A DNA stretch of 62,614 bases from assembly GCF_014771645.1 (NCBI RefSeq), contig NZ_CP061738.1, forward strand, positions 1,184,043 to 1,246,656, in the 5' to 3' direction. The notes beneath the pieces were generated by a model. It worked only from the letters and a program-made list of their open reading frames with translations, ran no database searches and had not been told where the DNA came from. The DNA is from Candidatus Wolbachia massiliensis. GTDB lineage: Bacteria; Pseudomonadota; Alphaproteobacteria; Rickettsiales; Anaplasmataceae. Shown piece after piece: positions 37,713 through 47,040 of this stretch (position 1 is the stretch's first letter; every line of letters starts with the position of its first letter). The position numbers and the translations under genes were made by a program.

Positions 37713-38049
37713 AAAGCCGCCATACTAGACTCTATTTATAAATTTTATTAGGGTAGGAATGGAGGAAAGATGGTGGCTTAGATTACGGTATGGAATTACT
37801 GTAAGAACATTCGTGAAAGTATGCGTATCAAGTAGTGATAAATGGTTTAAACATAAACTGAGTGATTTGCTCCTAAAGGCTTTTAGATTAGATCTCTTGC
37901 ATAACCTAAACTAAGCAGAGAAAAAGCAAAGATTATTAGGGTGTCATCTAAGTACCCCTTTGGTGTCATCCCAGTGTCAGCTACTTCCCGTTTGTTGACC
38001 TTGGCAAAACAAATGTTTGTACAGTTGTGAGCTGCTCTACTGCAAGCAA
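37713..38049. other. Gene-free interval with dispersed repeats
   Basis: No convincing coding frame, tRNA or clear terminator. It contains the tagatctcttgcata motif (37889-37903), tgtcatcccagtgtcagctac (37963-37985), and the cgtttgttgaccttggcaaaacaaatgtt word (37987-38016), which is inverted at 40820-40857. Confidence 0.6.
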
Positions 38050-39147
38050 TTAACTCTCTCCCGCCAACCTTTCTGCTTCATTACGTGAAATTAATGCCTC
38101 AATAAATTCATCTAGTTCACCTTCTTTTATAATCTGCTCTAATCGATGTGAAGTTAGATTAATTCTGTGGTCTGTTATTCTTGATTGTGGAAAGTTATAA
38201 GTTCTGATACGTTCAGATCGATCTCCAGAGCCAATCTGACTTTTTCTCATTGTTGATCTTTCCATTTCTTTTTTTTGTCTTTCAATTTCGTATAGCCTTG
38301 CTCTTAGTACCTTAAGTGCTTTTGCTTTATTTTTGTGCTGCGATTTTTCATCTTGCTGTATTACAACTATCCCTGTTGGTAAATGAGTAACTCTTACTGC
38401 GCTGTCAGTTGTATTCACCGATTGCCCTCCAGGGCCGCTAGACCTGTAAACATCTATTCGTAAATCCTTCTCTTCTATTTTAAAATCAACCTCCTCAACT
38501 TCAGGTAATATTGCAACAGTAGCTGCAGAAGTGTGTAGCCTTCCTGAAGATTCAGTTTCTGGTACTCTCTGTACTCTATGTACTCCTGATTCAAATTTTA
38601 GCCTTGCAAAAACTTCTGTTCCATTGATAAGTGCAGAGGCTTCCTTATAGCCACCTATACCTGTGCTGGAAATATTTATTGGTTCAAACTTCCAGTTTCT
38701 TCTTTCTGCGTATTTTTGGTACATGCGGAATAACATTGCTGCAAATAACGCTGCTTCTTCTCCTCCTGTACCTGCTCTGATTTCTAATATTGCATTTCTT
38801 GAATCATCTTCATCTTTGGGCAATAACGCTAACTTTAGCTTTGTTTTCACTTGCGGTAATATTACCTTTTGCTTCTCAAGAAGTTCTTCTTTTGCTAACT
38901 CTTTTATATCATATTCGCTACTTTCATCTTTGATTATTTCCTCTAAGTCTGAAATTTCCTCTTTTAGTGTGTTATATTCATCTATTATTTTGGTAATCGG
39001 CCTGAGTTCAGAGTACTCTTTTGAAAGGTTGATAAATTCTTTTTGGCTTAAATTGGTAGGATTCTCCAATTTTCTTTCTATATCATTGAATTTTTTCTTT
39101 AAGTCTTGTAAATTGTTTTCTATATCCATATGGCTCGGGTCTAACAT
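38050..39147 (-). CDS. prfA: Peptide chain release factor 1
   Basis: 365 residues, usual about 360. Reads UAA and UAG: the PxT anticodon-like tripeptide is PET at residues 196-198, which marks RF1 rather than RF2. The GGQ peptidyl-hydrolysis motif lies at 240-242 in [15 protein letters not shown]. The N-terminal helical domain and the [13 protein letters not shown] segment are intact. The start at residue 7 (MDIENNLQ, 39129) is an alternative. Divergent from engB with about 100 bp between. Confidence 0.97.
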   Translation of the reverse strand: MLDPSHMDIENNLQDLKKKFNDIERKLENPTNLSQKEFINLSKEYSELRPITKIIDEYNTLKEEISDLEEIIKDESSEYDIKELAKEELLEKQKVILPQVKTKLKLALLPKDEDDSRNAILEIRAGTGGEEAALFAAMLFRMYQKYAERRNWKFEPINISSTGIGGYKEASALINGTEVFARLKFESGVHRVQRVPETESSGRLHTSAATVAILPEVEEVDFKIEEKDLRIDVYRSSGPGGQSVNTTDSAVRVTHLPTGIVVIQQDEKSQHKNKAKALKVLRARLYEIERQKKEMERSTMRKSQIGSGDRSERIRTYNFPQSRITDHRINLTSHRLEQIIKEGELDEFIEALISRNEAERLAGES

Positions 39148-39243
39148 TTTAACTAAGCAATATATACTTGAAATAAAAAATTTTTTACATCAAGCAATAA
39201 CATTATAATATACCCACTACCTTAGATATTTCTACATAATATA

Positions 39244-39828
39244 ATGGCAAGACAAAACAGCAATTTTATGTTTGGGGCTTCGAACATAAAATCGTTACCA
39301 AATGAATCTGTTCCAGAAATTGCGTTCGCTGGCAGGTCAAATGTAGGCAAATCTAGCCTGATTAACCTGCTTATAAACAGCAAAAAAGCCGCAAGAGTTT
39401 CTTCTAAACCTGGATGCACTAGACAAATAAATTTTTACTCTATGTACAATGATAAGTTCAGGCTTGTTGATCTACCAGGGTATGGCTATTCTCGTGCAAG
39501 CAAGGAAGAAACAATACAGTACTTAGATCTAATTGAGTATTATTTAACTCAAAGAAGAAACCTAAAAAGAGTGTTTGTGCTGATAGATAGCAAAGTAGGA
39601 CTAAAAGAAATAGACAAAGACTTTATTTATTGGTTAACATACAATAATATTAACTTTGATGTTGTGCTAACAAAAATAGACAAAGTAAGTCAAGAGAATC
39701 TCGATACCATTCTAGAAAGTACTCAAAAATGGATTGATAATGAGAATGTGTCAATTCATCAAATAAGCATCCGTGTTAAGTGTAAAGTGGCCAAGGTAAG
39801 AGATGAGTTTTTCAAGTTTACAAGATAA
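39244..39828 (+). CDS. engB: Ribosome biogenesis GTPase EngB (YihA/YsxC)
   Basis: 194 residues. G1 GRSNVGKSSLI at 30-40, G2 threonine in SSKPGCTRQINFY, G3 DLPGYGYS, G4 TKIDK. The full TRAFAC GTPase is present. It assists maturation of the 50S subunit. The downstream argB frame overlaps by 26 bp if its first ATG is used, or starts 4 bp after the engB stop with the second. Confidence 0.96.
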   Translation: MARQNSNFMFGASNIKSLPNESVPEIAFAGRSNVGKSSLINLLINSKKAARVSSKPGCTRQINFYSMYNDKFRLVDLPGYGYSRASKEETIQYLDLIEYYLTQRRNLKRVFVLIDSKVGLKEIDKDFIYWLTYNNINFDVVLTKIDKVSQENLDTILESTQKWIDNENVSIHQISIRVKCKVAKVRDEFFKFTR

Positions 39829-40744
39829 AAAAATGAAGAGCAGTGAATTTTTAAAGGGTGAGGTACCATTTAAACAAAAAGCAGAAATATTACTTGAAGT
39901 GCTATCTAATATACCTAACTTTATAGGTGAAACTTTCGTCATCAAGTGTGGCGGCGTAACGATTTCAGACGAGACACTGTTCAATGCTTTTGCGCATAAT
40001 ATTGTCTTGTTGAAGCAGCTTGGTATAAATCCTGTTATAGTCCACGAAGGAGAGTATGAAATTGATTCTGTGCTGAAAACCTTGGGTATGGATAGTAAGT
40101 TTGTAAATGGCATCAGACTTACAGATAGAGATACTATGAAAATCATTGAAATGGCACTATGTGGTTCAGTTAATAAAAAAATTGTTCAACATATAAATTC
40201 TGCTGGTGGTTCGGCTATTGGGTTATGTGGAAAAGATGGTAATTTGATAAAAGCTGAAAAGATAAGCATTACACTTAGGGAAAGTGGAGCAAATAATATC
40301 GAAAAAATATTGGACATGGGGTTTATTGGTGTACCAACAGAAATCAATCCTGATATATTATTTTTTGTTGAAGAGTCAGATTTCATACCAGTTATTGCAC
40401 CTATTGGTCAGGGGAAAAATGGAGAAACATATCACATTAGTGCCGATGGCGCCGCAAGTGCAATAGCAATTGCAGTTTCTGCGTCTAAAATGATAACCTT
40501 CAGTGATACTGACGAGGAAATGGATAAAATTAGTAGCAGGAAGATATCTGTTAAAAATTTAAATGCGTTAATTGATTGTGGTAAAATTACAGAAGAAAAA
40601 CTTATTGAAAGGCTTATAGCGTGCACTAAAATGGTGGAAGAATGTGCTGGAATCGCTCATATAGTTGATGGTAGGGTACCTAATGTTATAGTTGATTTAT
40701 TTACTGAAGATAATTCTAGTGTGTCAATTGTGAATGATCTGTAG
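39803..40744 (+). CDS. argB: Acetylglutamate kinase-like protein (ArgB family), altered active site
   Basis: 313 residues; the ATG at 39833 (MKSSEFLKGEVPFKQKAEIL) is as plausible a start as 39803. Amino-acid kinase fold: TFVIKCGGVTIS with the phosphate-binding Lys48, LLKQLGINPVIVH, GIRLTDRDTMKIIEMAL, GSVNKKIV, GLCGKDGNLI and the C-terminal KISVKNLNALIDCGKITEE all follow ArgB. However the substrate loop, normally HGGGPQI, is HEGEYEI at 81-87, so the glycines that bind acetylglutamate are gone. No other arginine gene is nearby. I infer a retained but repurposed or inactive kinase. Confidence 0.85.
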   Translation: MSFSSLQDKKMKSSEFLKGEVPFKQKAEILLEVLSNIPNFIGETFVIKCGGVTISDETLFNAFAHNIVLLKQLGINPVIVHEGEYEIDSVLKTLGMDSKFVNGIRLTDRDTMKIIEMALCGSVNKKIVQHINSAGGSAIGLCGKDGNLIKAEKISITLRESGANNIEKILDMGFIGVPTEINPDILFFVEESDFIPVIAPIGQGKNGETYHISADGAASAIAIAVSASKMITFSDTDEEMDKISSRKISVKNLNALIDCGKITEEKLIERLIACTKMVEECAGIAHIVDGRVPNVIVDLFTEDNSSVSIVNDL

Positions 40745-40799
40745 CTAAACTGCTTACAACCGTACAAGTATCTCAAGTTTCGTTCACTAGATTCAAGTA

Positions 40800-40993
40800 A
40801 TCTTCCTCATGTTATCCCACAACTGTACGAACATTTGTTTTGCCAAGGTCAACAAATGGTGTCAGGAAGTCCAGCTCTTTTTCACACCGAAGGTGTCTCA
40901 CAATGCTTGACCGCGATTCATTCGCAGGATGGCAGTGCTCCTATGATGTCTCCTAGCGCTTCCTCTACTGTCATCCCAGCCGCAGCGGAATCT
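40800..40993. repeat. Dispersed repeats downstream of argB
   Basis: Words shared with other intergenic regions: cacaactgtacgaacatttg ... ccaaggtcaacaaatgg (inverse of 37987-38030), cacaatgcttgaccgcgattcattcgcaggatgg (also 47181-47213), ctgtcatcccagccgcagcgg and aatctcagtcac (also 47395-47415). A 63-codon frame across this DNA is made only of repeat sequence and I do not call it a gene. Confidence 0.65.
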
Positions 40994-41305
40994 CAGTCAC
41001 AAATATTTAAGAAACTTACGAAATAGTGAAAAAGGCAAAAGGAACCCTGTAGTGCTAGTTTTACTCTCTATTCTGTAAATTGGCGCTAATAATAATGTGC
41101 TGACGCTTGATTTAAGCGCGATTTGGCTGAATGTAGAAAAAATTTAAAAGACACGCAGCCCCAATAATTTTATATAATCCGCCAAAAGATACCTTAACTT
41201 TTTTACTGAATTTGGTCATGAAATCTGCAGATCAGAAACAAATCTCGCTATTATAATAATGGAGTGGGAGAGGTTTGTCAAGTGATTTTTTAGTCACACT
41301 GTTGA
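40994..41305 (-). repeat. Dispersed leader element, copy R4 (solo)
   Basis: Nearly identical to 3735-4021 over about 290 bp, including ggaaccctgtagtgctag, the gcgctaataataatgtgc segment, gcttgatttaagcgcg and the outer tcaagtgattttttagtcac. Transcription from its promoter would run leftward toward 40994, where the repeat ends at the palindromic family rather than at a PD-(D/E)XK gene. Confidence 0.8.
41253..41281 (-). promoter_or_regulatory. Sigma-70-type promoter of leader element R4
   Basis: On the minus strand TTGACA (41276-41281), 17-bp spacer, TATTAT (41253-41258). Same geometry as the other copies. Confidence 0.7.
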
Positions 41306-41359
41306 ACAGGTACTGAAGTTTATTAGATCGGTCCCATGCTAATTATGCTAGGATACATA

Positions 41360-41632
41360 TATTATTAATACCTCTATGCTATAATTACTATTATAACACG
41401 GATGGCATAAAGTAAAAGAATAAGGGCAATAGCCAGTTCTATGCTAGCCATAAATAAAGTAATGCCAAACTTTATTTTAAAAAGTAAATAATTTACTAAC
41501 GCCCGTGCACAAATTTAAAATGAATTGTGCACGAGTGTGGAACTATAAATTGAGAGTGTTATACTAGGGCTTACCTCACTATTAAAGCTATCGGTCAGAT
41601 TAGATTAAAAACCTAATCTGACCGGTTTTCCT
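41360..41632 (+). ncRNA. Candidate small RNA ending in a terminator
   Basis: This gene-free stretch carries TATAAT near 41390, agtaaataatttact (a 7-bp palindromic stem, about 41482-41496), a strong hairpin at 41504-41533 (cgtgcacaaatt against aattgtgcacg) and a terminator at 41592-41632. Translation gives only very short frames. It does not show SRP, RNase P, 6S or tmRNA hallmarks that I recognise. The 5' end is a guess. Confidence 0.35.
41592..41632 (+). terminator. Rho-independent terminator
   Basis: cggtcagattag (41592-41603) and ctaatctgaccg (41613-41624) form a perfect 12-bp stem with a 9-nt loop, extended by wobble pairs and followed by gttttcct. On the minus strand the flank is less U-rich. 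It lies upstream of the membrane gene at 41747, so it ends a preceding transcript. Confidence 0.7.
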
Positions 41633-41746
41633 ATAACCCCCTAACCCTTATATAATTATATAATAATTAGTTTAATTAGTGGTTAAAATGTGAATTGCTT
41701 TTATTTATTCATTTAGATAGCATGAACCATATTAGTTTAAATTATC

Positions 41747-43306
41747 GTGCGACTTTATAAATCTTCACTGCTACTCCTGCTGGCTATATTAATGATTATA
41801 GCCCTGAAACTACCTGAAAATTTAAGCACTATATTAAATTGGGTTCCCCCAGTCCTAAGCTTTGATTTATCTTCTCGCATCATACTTATATCTTTTCTGC
41901 TGGGTGCATTTTTGATTGTGTTACCAGCACAAAATTTAAGCTTTTCAGAGGTGCTATCTTTTTCTGCTTATACTATCAGTTCATTATGTGCGGTTTTGTC
42001 TGAACAGATGATATTGGTTATAATATTCTTTGAATTGATGGCTATCAGTGCATCTTTCATTATCGCAGCCGGCAGCAAAGATAGTGGACCTGCGGTAAGG
42101 TATGCTTGTATGCACTTTTTTGTTGGAGTGATATTAACAGCAGGGTTGGCGCTTCAGAATACTAACCTGATAATCGCAGGCTTATTGATAAATTGTGCTT
42201 GTTTTCCTTTTTCGTTTTGGGTTGTTGATGCATATCCTGCTGCATCGTTACATGGTGCGTCATACCTCTCTTTATTTACCACTAAGATTTCTTTTTTAGT
42301 TATGCTTTTGCATACTTGTAACCTATGGCAGGGCTATACTAAAACACTAGCCATTTTAGGGGCCATTACTGCGATTTACGGCATTGTATTTGTTTCTCTT
42401 GAGCAAAATATCCGCAGATTTTTGGGTTACAGTGTTGTAGCACAAATGGGCATGTTAATTATGGTAGGAAGTCTGCTGAGCTGCTCAGAGAATGCTACAT
42501 CGTTGCTTACACTTAATATAATTTTTTCCATTGCCTACCAACTGTTGCTTATTGCTGTTGCCAACTTAATTATTTTGCAGACAAAAGTAGTAAATTTTAA
42601 CAGAGTAGGTAAATTCATGTCAGTGGAAGGTATGTGCGCTTTGGTTGCAATACTTACAATGGCCGCATTTCCTGGAACTGCTGGGTTTATCAGTAAATCA
42701 TACATTGCAGCCGAAATTGAAATGAATGGTACTAATTTAGAAGTGTACAAAAACTTATACAAGGTTTTAAGTTTATTGCTTTATTTAAGCGTGGGACTCA
42801 AGTTTCTCTATTACGTATTTATTGCTCAAAACAAGTCAAAACTCTCAATAGTGCATGGTGGCAATTCACCTATGCTAATCTTGATATTGATATGCATTAT
42901 TGCTGGCAGCCCTTACTTACCTATTTACAATAAACCTGCGATTTTCGATTCTGTGTACAACGCAAAAAATATTTGGTCGCAATTTAATTTATTGCTATGT
43001 GCCACTTTGTTATTTATCCCTTTGCGCAAGTTATTTTTGCCAAGAATAAATTTTAAAATGGATATTGATTGGATTTTCAGAGCTTTCATATTCCATATTG
43101 TTTCACTGTTCAATAAGTTAATCTTCAAAGTAAGAGAAATATCTGCTGGTATATTACAAAACTTGACTAATTTACTTACTAGTTTATACTTTAATAATGT
43201 TGCTAAACTTAAAGAAGTGCTGGGTTATAACTCAGTGAGTTTTGTTTCAGCTTCTTCTCTTTTTTTGATAAGTATTCTACTAGTGCTGTTATGTTTAAAT
43301 CATTAA
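41747..43306 (+). CDS. Proton-conducting membrane transporter, MrpD/NuoM-NuoN type
   Basis: 519 residues, GTG start. About 14 membrane helices; EMILVIIFFELMAISASFIIAAG gives the conserved Glu/Leu-rich helix, and the central proton-channel region shows GASYLSLFTTKISFLVML with its lysine and FPGTAGFISKSYIA near residue 310. This is the proton_antipo_M family shared by complex I subunits and Mrp Na+/H+ antiporters; stand-alone position favours an Mrp-type or orphan subunit. The last 16 bp overlap ffh, suggesting translational coupling. Which subunit it is cannot be settled from sequence alone. Confidence 0.82.
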   Translation: MRLYKSSLLLLLAILMIIALKLPENLSTILNWVPPVLSFDLSSRIILISFLLGAFLIVLPAQNLSFSEVLSFSAYTISSLCAVLSEQMILVIIFFELMAISASFIIAAGSKDSGPAVRYACMHFFVGVILTAGLALQNTNLIIAGLLINCACFPFSFWVVDAYPAASLHGASYLSLFTTKISFLVMLLHTCNLWQGYTKTLAILGAITAIYGIVFVSLEQNIRRFLGYSVVAQMGMLIMVGSLLSCSENATSLLTLNIIFSIAYQLLLIAVANLIILQTKVVNFNRVGKFMSVEGMCALVAILTMAAFPGTAGFISKSYIAAEIEMNGTNLEVYKNLYKVLSLLLYLSVGLKFLYYVFIAQNKSKLSIVHGGNSPMLILILICIIAGSPYLPIYNKPAIFDSVYNAKNIWSQFNLLLCATLLFIPLRKLFLPRINFKMDIDWIFRAFIFHIVSLFNKLIFKVREISAGILQNLTNLLTSLYFNNVAKLKEVLGYNSVSFVSASSLFLISILLVLLCLNH

Positions 43307-44634
43307 CCGAAAGTTTAAATTCTGTATTTAGCAAACTTAGAGGAAAGTCAATTATTTCCGAAGACGACTTTAATCTTGCTATGCGTGAAATACGTATAGC
43401 CCTGATTGAAGCTGACGTTTCACTTGAAGTTGCAAAAAAATTTATCAACGACATCAAAGATAAAGTAATAGGAGAAAAAGTCATAAAAAGTGTTTCTCCG
43501 GCGCAAATGATAATCAAAATTGTACAAGACAATTTAGTTGCAATTCTTGGATCAGAGAAAAGTGATTTAAATCTAGCAGTTAAACCTCCTGCTGTCATTA
43601 TGATGGTGGGCTTACAAGGTGCAGGTAAGACAACCACTTCAGGAAAGCTTGCTTTAAAGCTAAAAAAACAAAAGAAAAAAGTAATGCTTGCTTCTTTAGA
43701 CATTTATAGGCCTGCTGCCCAAAAGCAGCTTGAGGTGCTTGGTAAGCAAATAGATGTACAAACTTTATCTACAGTAACTGATGAGAAGCCCATTACAATT
43801 ACAAAGAGAGCACTGGTAGCAGCAAAAAACGATAGTTGTGATGTATTGATACTAGACACCGCAGGTAGACTTCATATTGATGATAATATGATGAATGAAT
43901 TAAAAGCTGTGAAGGAAATAGCTTCACCTGCAGAAGTCATTTTAGTAGCTGATGCAATGATAGGTCAAGATGCAGTGAATATAGCCAAATCATTCAATGA
44001 AATAATAAGTGTGACTGGTATTATTCTCACTCGTATTGATGGTGATGCACGAGGCGGTGCTGCCCTTTCTATGAGAATAGCAACCAATTGCCCAATTAAA
44101 TTTATTGCTTGTGGTGAGAAATTAAGTGACCTTGATGATTTTTATCCTGATAGAATTGCGAAAAGAATACTTGACATGGGTGATGTTGTCTCATTGGTTG
44201 AAAGAGCTGCTGAAATTGTTGGTCAGGAAGAAATTGATAAACTGCAAAAGAAAGTAAAAAAAGGTAAATTTGATCTAAACGACTTGGTGGGGATGTTAAA
44301 AACTCTAAACAAGATGGATGGTATCGGTAATATAATGAAATTTATTCCAAGTTCGTTTACAAAAAAGCTAAGTAGTGGAGTACCAGATGATAACAAGGTG
44401 AAAAAGTATATAGCTATCATAAACTCGATGACTGAAAAAGAAAGGCAAAATCCGGATATTTTAAATGGCAAGAGAAGGCTTAGAATTGCAAAAGGCTCTG
44501 GAACGGGCGTACCAGATGTTAACCTCTTAATTAAACAGTATGATCAAATGAGTGCAATGGTAAACAAATTCAGCAAAGTTGACCACAGCAAATTCAAAGA
44601 ATCTGATTTAATGAATATGCTGAGTAGGAAGTAG
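43291..44634 (+). CDS. ffh: Signal recognition particle protein Ffh (SRP54)
   Basis: 447 residues. N domain (FKSLTESLNSVFSKLRGK), G domain with GLQGAGKTTTSGKLA, DIYRPAAQKQLEVLG, DTAGRLHIDD and TRIDGDARGGAALS, and an M domain (MLKTLNKMDGIGNIMKFIP ... GTGVPDVNLLIKQYDQMSAMV) that binds 4.5S RNA and signal peptides. Its partner FtsY is at 49389. No 4.5S RNA gene was found in this window. Confidence 0.97.
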   Translation: MFKSLTESLNSVFSKLRGKSIISEDDFNLAMREIRIALIEADVSLEVAKKFINDIKDKVIGEKVIKSVSPAQMIIKIVQDNLVAILGSEKSDLNLAVKPPAVIMMVGLQGAGKTTTSGKLALKLKKQKKKVMLASLDIYRPAAQKQLEVLGKQIDVQTLSTVTDEKPITITKRALVAAKNDSCDVLILDTAGRLHIDDNMMNELKAVKEIASPAEVILVADAMIGQDAVNIAKSFNEIISVTGIILTRIDGDARGGAALSMRIATNCPIKFIACGEKLSDLDDFYPDRIAKRILDMGDVVSLVERAAEIVGQEEIDKLQKKVKKGKFDLNDLVGMLKTLNKMDGIGNIMKFIPSSFTKKLSSGVPDDNKVKKYIAIINSMTEKERQNPDILNGKRRLRIAKGSGTGVPDVNLLIKQYDQMSAMVNKFSKVDHSKFKESDLMNMLSRK

Positions 44635-44682
44635 GGGCAGTTTTTTCTAGAGAATTGTGTTAACAACTATACAATAAAACCG

Positions 44683-45687
44683 TTAGGAAGGAGTGATTCG
44701 TTCTTTTGGAATTGTTTGTTCAGAATCTGGGTCATCTACTTGAGATTTTGGTCTCATTTCCTCAACTTTTTCACTAACTTTTTGTTCTACCTTTTTTATG
44801 TCATTTTCACCAATTGCCGTAATTGCAGGTTGAAATTTGTCCATGAGCTCATTGAGTGCATCCTTATCAGCTTCATGAGTACTATTACCTTTTTCTATAA
44901 GTCTGTCCATATCCTCTTTTGAAAAATTTCCAATAACCCCTTCCTTTACCAACTCCCCTATAGCTGACCGTTGCTCTTCATTTTGAAGCATCTCTATTAC
45001 CTTCGCCTTATCCAGAGCATTCTTTGCTTCACCTTCTTTCTCTGACCCATAAGTGTCTACAATAAGTTGAGATAATTCCTGATATAATTTATAAAAATTG
45101 TTATTTCTGTTTTGAAATGTAGGCAATTTATCGATTAAATTTTTCACAAAACTTTTAATTGCTTTTCCTGCTTCAATCAACCCTTCTTTTATCTCGCCTC
45201 TATATTGATATATAACATAACCGATAGCAGCTATAGCTAATATTGCTAAAAATCCTGCTAACGCTGCTCCTCCAGTTATTAATGCACCAGCCACTCCCCC
45301 GATTGCTAATGTACCTGCTAGTGCACCTGTTAGTGTTGTAAATGCTGCTCCGCCTATAATTCTGTTAATTAACAACTGATTACCTAAAGCATCAAGCTTT
45401 TCCACCATTACCAGATTTTTACCAATTTGTTCGACTAGTTTTTTGAATTTTTCTTCTTCTGATAATTTTTGTGATACAGTTTCTAAGAAATCTTTGCTCT
45501 TGTCGCCATTTAATAAATCAACTACGTTTTCCACTTTAGTTAAATCTAAATCTTTTAGGTCTTCATTTTCACTCAGAAACTTTTTTGCTTCTGCTTGTAA
45601 ACCTTCATTTCCCTGAACAAGTTCAATTAAACCTTGAGCAAGATACTCACTGCCAGCATCTGTTGCACCACCTTGTACCATATTCAA
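44683..45687 (-). CDS. Hypothetical membrane protein with Gly/Ala-rich double helix
   Basis: 334 residues, unrecognised. Residues 1-105 are acidic and helical (LAQGLIELVQGNEGLQAEAK). Residues about 112-160 form two tightly linked hydrophobic, Gly/Ala-rich segments (LTGALAGTLAIGGVAGALITG; AALAGFLAILAIAAIGYVIY), a hairpin-like membrane insert. Residues 165-334 are charged and helical, with a proline-containing end. There is no N-terminal signal peptide. The double-segment pattern resembles inclusion-membrane hairpins of intracellular bacteria, but that is only an analogy. Convergent with ffh. Confidence 0.8.
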   Translation of the reverse strand: MNMVQGGATDAGSEYLAQGLIELVQGNEGLQAEAKKFLSENEDLKDLDLTKVENVVDLLNGDKSKDFLETVSQKLSEEEKFKKLVEQIGKNLVMVEKLDALGNQLLINRIIGGAAFTTLTGALAGTLAIGGVAGALITGGAALAGFLAILAIAAIGYVIYQYRGEIKEGLIEAGKAIKSFVKNLIDKLPTFQNRNNNFYKLYQELSQLIVDTYGSEKEGEAKNALDKAKVIEMLQNEEQRSAIGELVKEGVIGNFSKEDMDRLIEKGNSTHEADKDALNELMDKFQPAITAIGENDIKKVEQKVSEKVEEMRPKSQVDDPDSEQTIPKERITPS

Positions 45688-45783
45688 TTCCTATCAATTA
45701 TAAATATGCTTAATTATACATACCAATTATTAATTATATTATAACTGATATAAAGCAATTAATATAATTACCCCTTTCCAAAT

Positions 45784-46524
45784 ATGGAATTTGTATTAAA
45801 ATACCTAGATTATATGAAATCAAGGTATTTTATGGGTGAGAAAAAATTAAAAGCTGCTGTGGTTTTATCAGGGTGCGGACACCTTGACGGTGCAGAGGTC
45901 AGGGAAGCTGTTTTAAGTCTGCTGGTTCTTGATCAGCAGGAAGGTGAGGTCAAATGTTTTGCGCCTGATATCAATATTACACAAGTTATGGACCATAAAA
46001 CAAAAGAAGCAGTGAAAGAAAAAAGGAATGTACTTGTAGAAGCAGCAAGAATTGCGAGAGGTGAAATATATGATTTGAAAGAGGCCAAAGCTGAAGATTT
46101 TGACATATTAGTTGTACCCGGTGGATATGGAGTTGCAAAAAATTTATCTGACTTAGCTGAGGGTAAAGACATGGTAACAGTAATACCAGAATTTGAAAGA
46201 TTAGTTTCAGAATTTTTTGTTGCAAAAAAACCAATAGGTGCAATATGTATATCTCCAGCAATAATTGCTTTTATTTTAAGTGGTAAAATTGGTAAAGAAA
46301 AAAATAGAGTCAAGGTAACGATAGGAGATGACAGAGAGAAGTTGATAGAAAAACTTGGTGGGGAGCACATAAAATGTGATACAGAGTTATCAATAGAAGA
46401 CGAAGAACATAATGTGTTTTCCTGCTCTGCTTATATGCGTAGCGACGAAAGTACGTACTCGGTATATCAAGGAATAAAGCATATGATTGATGGTATGGTA
46501 AAAAAGATTAAAAAAAGAAATTGA
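45784..46524 (+). CDS. elbB: ElbB-like glyoxalase, DJ-1/PfpI family
   Basis: 246 residues; conserved sequence begins at KKLKAAVVLSGCGHLDGAEV, so the ATG for Met17 (45832) may be the true start. CFAPD, RNVLVEAARIARGEI, VVPGGYGVAKNLS and the nucleophilic-elbow Cys155 in IGAICISPA match E. coli ElbB, linked there to isoprenoid metabolism. Its reaction in vivo is unproven. No neighbour is functionally linked. Confidence 0.9.
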   Translation: MEFVLKYLDYMKSRYFMGEKKLKAAVVLSGCGHLDGAEVREAVLSLLVLDQQEGEVKCFAPDINITQVMDHKTKEAVKEKRNVLVEAARIARGEIYDLKEAKAEDFDILVVPGGYGVAKNLSDLAEGKDMVTVIPEFERLVSEFFVAKKPIGAICISPAIIAFILSGKIGKEKNRVKVTIGDDREKLIEKLGGEHIKCDTELSIEDEEHNVFSCSAYMRSDESTYSVYQGIKHMIDGMVKKIKKRN

Positions 46525-46658
46525 ACATCTATCTCCTAATAGGACGTGATAATTTAGGTTTCTTACACAAATAACCGTTGAACTTCATATTTTTAGGTGT
46601 ATTATAACTACGTACATTCTTTAAACAATATAATACAATAAGCATTGGAGTATTTTAT

Positions 46659-46967
46659 ATGTCAGATTTTTTCTACATTGAAGGCACATACTGTATGGAT
46701 GGTCAGTGTGATACTTATATAGGAGAAGTGAGTATGAATGATGTCATGTTAGGCAAATTCAGTCTAAATTCAAGTAGCGGGAAGGAGGCTGTGGTGAATC
46801 TAAACATGATCACATTCGACGTTAATATTGCTATCGATGATCACAATGGCAAGACAATAAAGAGAGAACTAAAAGACCTTGAATGTATAACTAAGGATGA
46901 TGGCTCTTGGTATATTAATAAGAGTCTTGGTAATGATAAATTTGAAACTATAATAAGGCAATCGTAG
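46659..46967 (+). CDS. Small hypothetical protein
   Basis: 102 residues, unrecognised. It appears all-beta (FFYIEGTYCMDGQCDTYIGEV; NLNMITFDVNIAIDDHNGKT; GSWYINKSLGNDKFETII), soluble and with three cysteines, without a signal peptide. ATG is preceded by gcattggagt, a plausible RBS. Codon use looks like its neighbours. Function unknown. Confidence 0.65.
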   Translation: MSDFFYIEGTYCMDGQCDTYIGEVSMNDVMLGKFSLNSSSGKEAVVNLNMITFDVNIAIDDHNGKTIKRELKDLECITKDDGSWYINKSLGNDKFETIIRQS

Positions 46968-47040
46968 TTGTTTTAAGGGTTCCTTTTGAGGTCAGCGGAA
47001 ATAGCTAAATAAATTGGGCATCATAAATCTGAAATGTCAT

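Noticed and set aside
40835-41026. 63-codon open frame in repeat DNA
   Set aside because: It consists wholly of dispersed repeat words shared with 47160-47415 and has no recognisable protein pattern.
41747-43306. Naming the membrane gene nuoN or nuoM
   Set aside because: No complex I genes surround it, and the shared proton_antipo_M pattern cannot separate NuoM/NuoN from MrpD without alignment.
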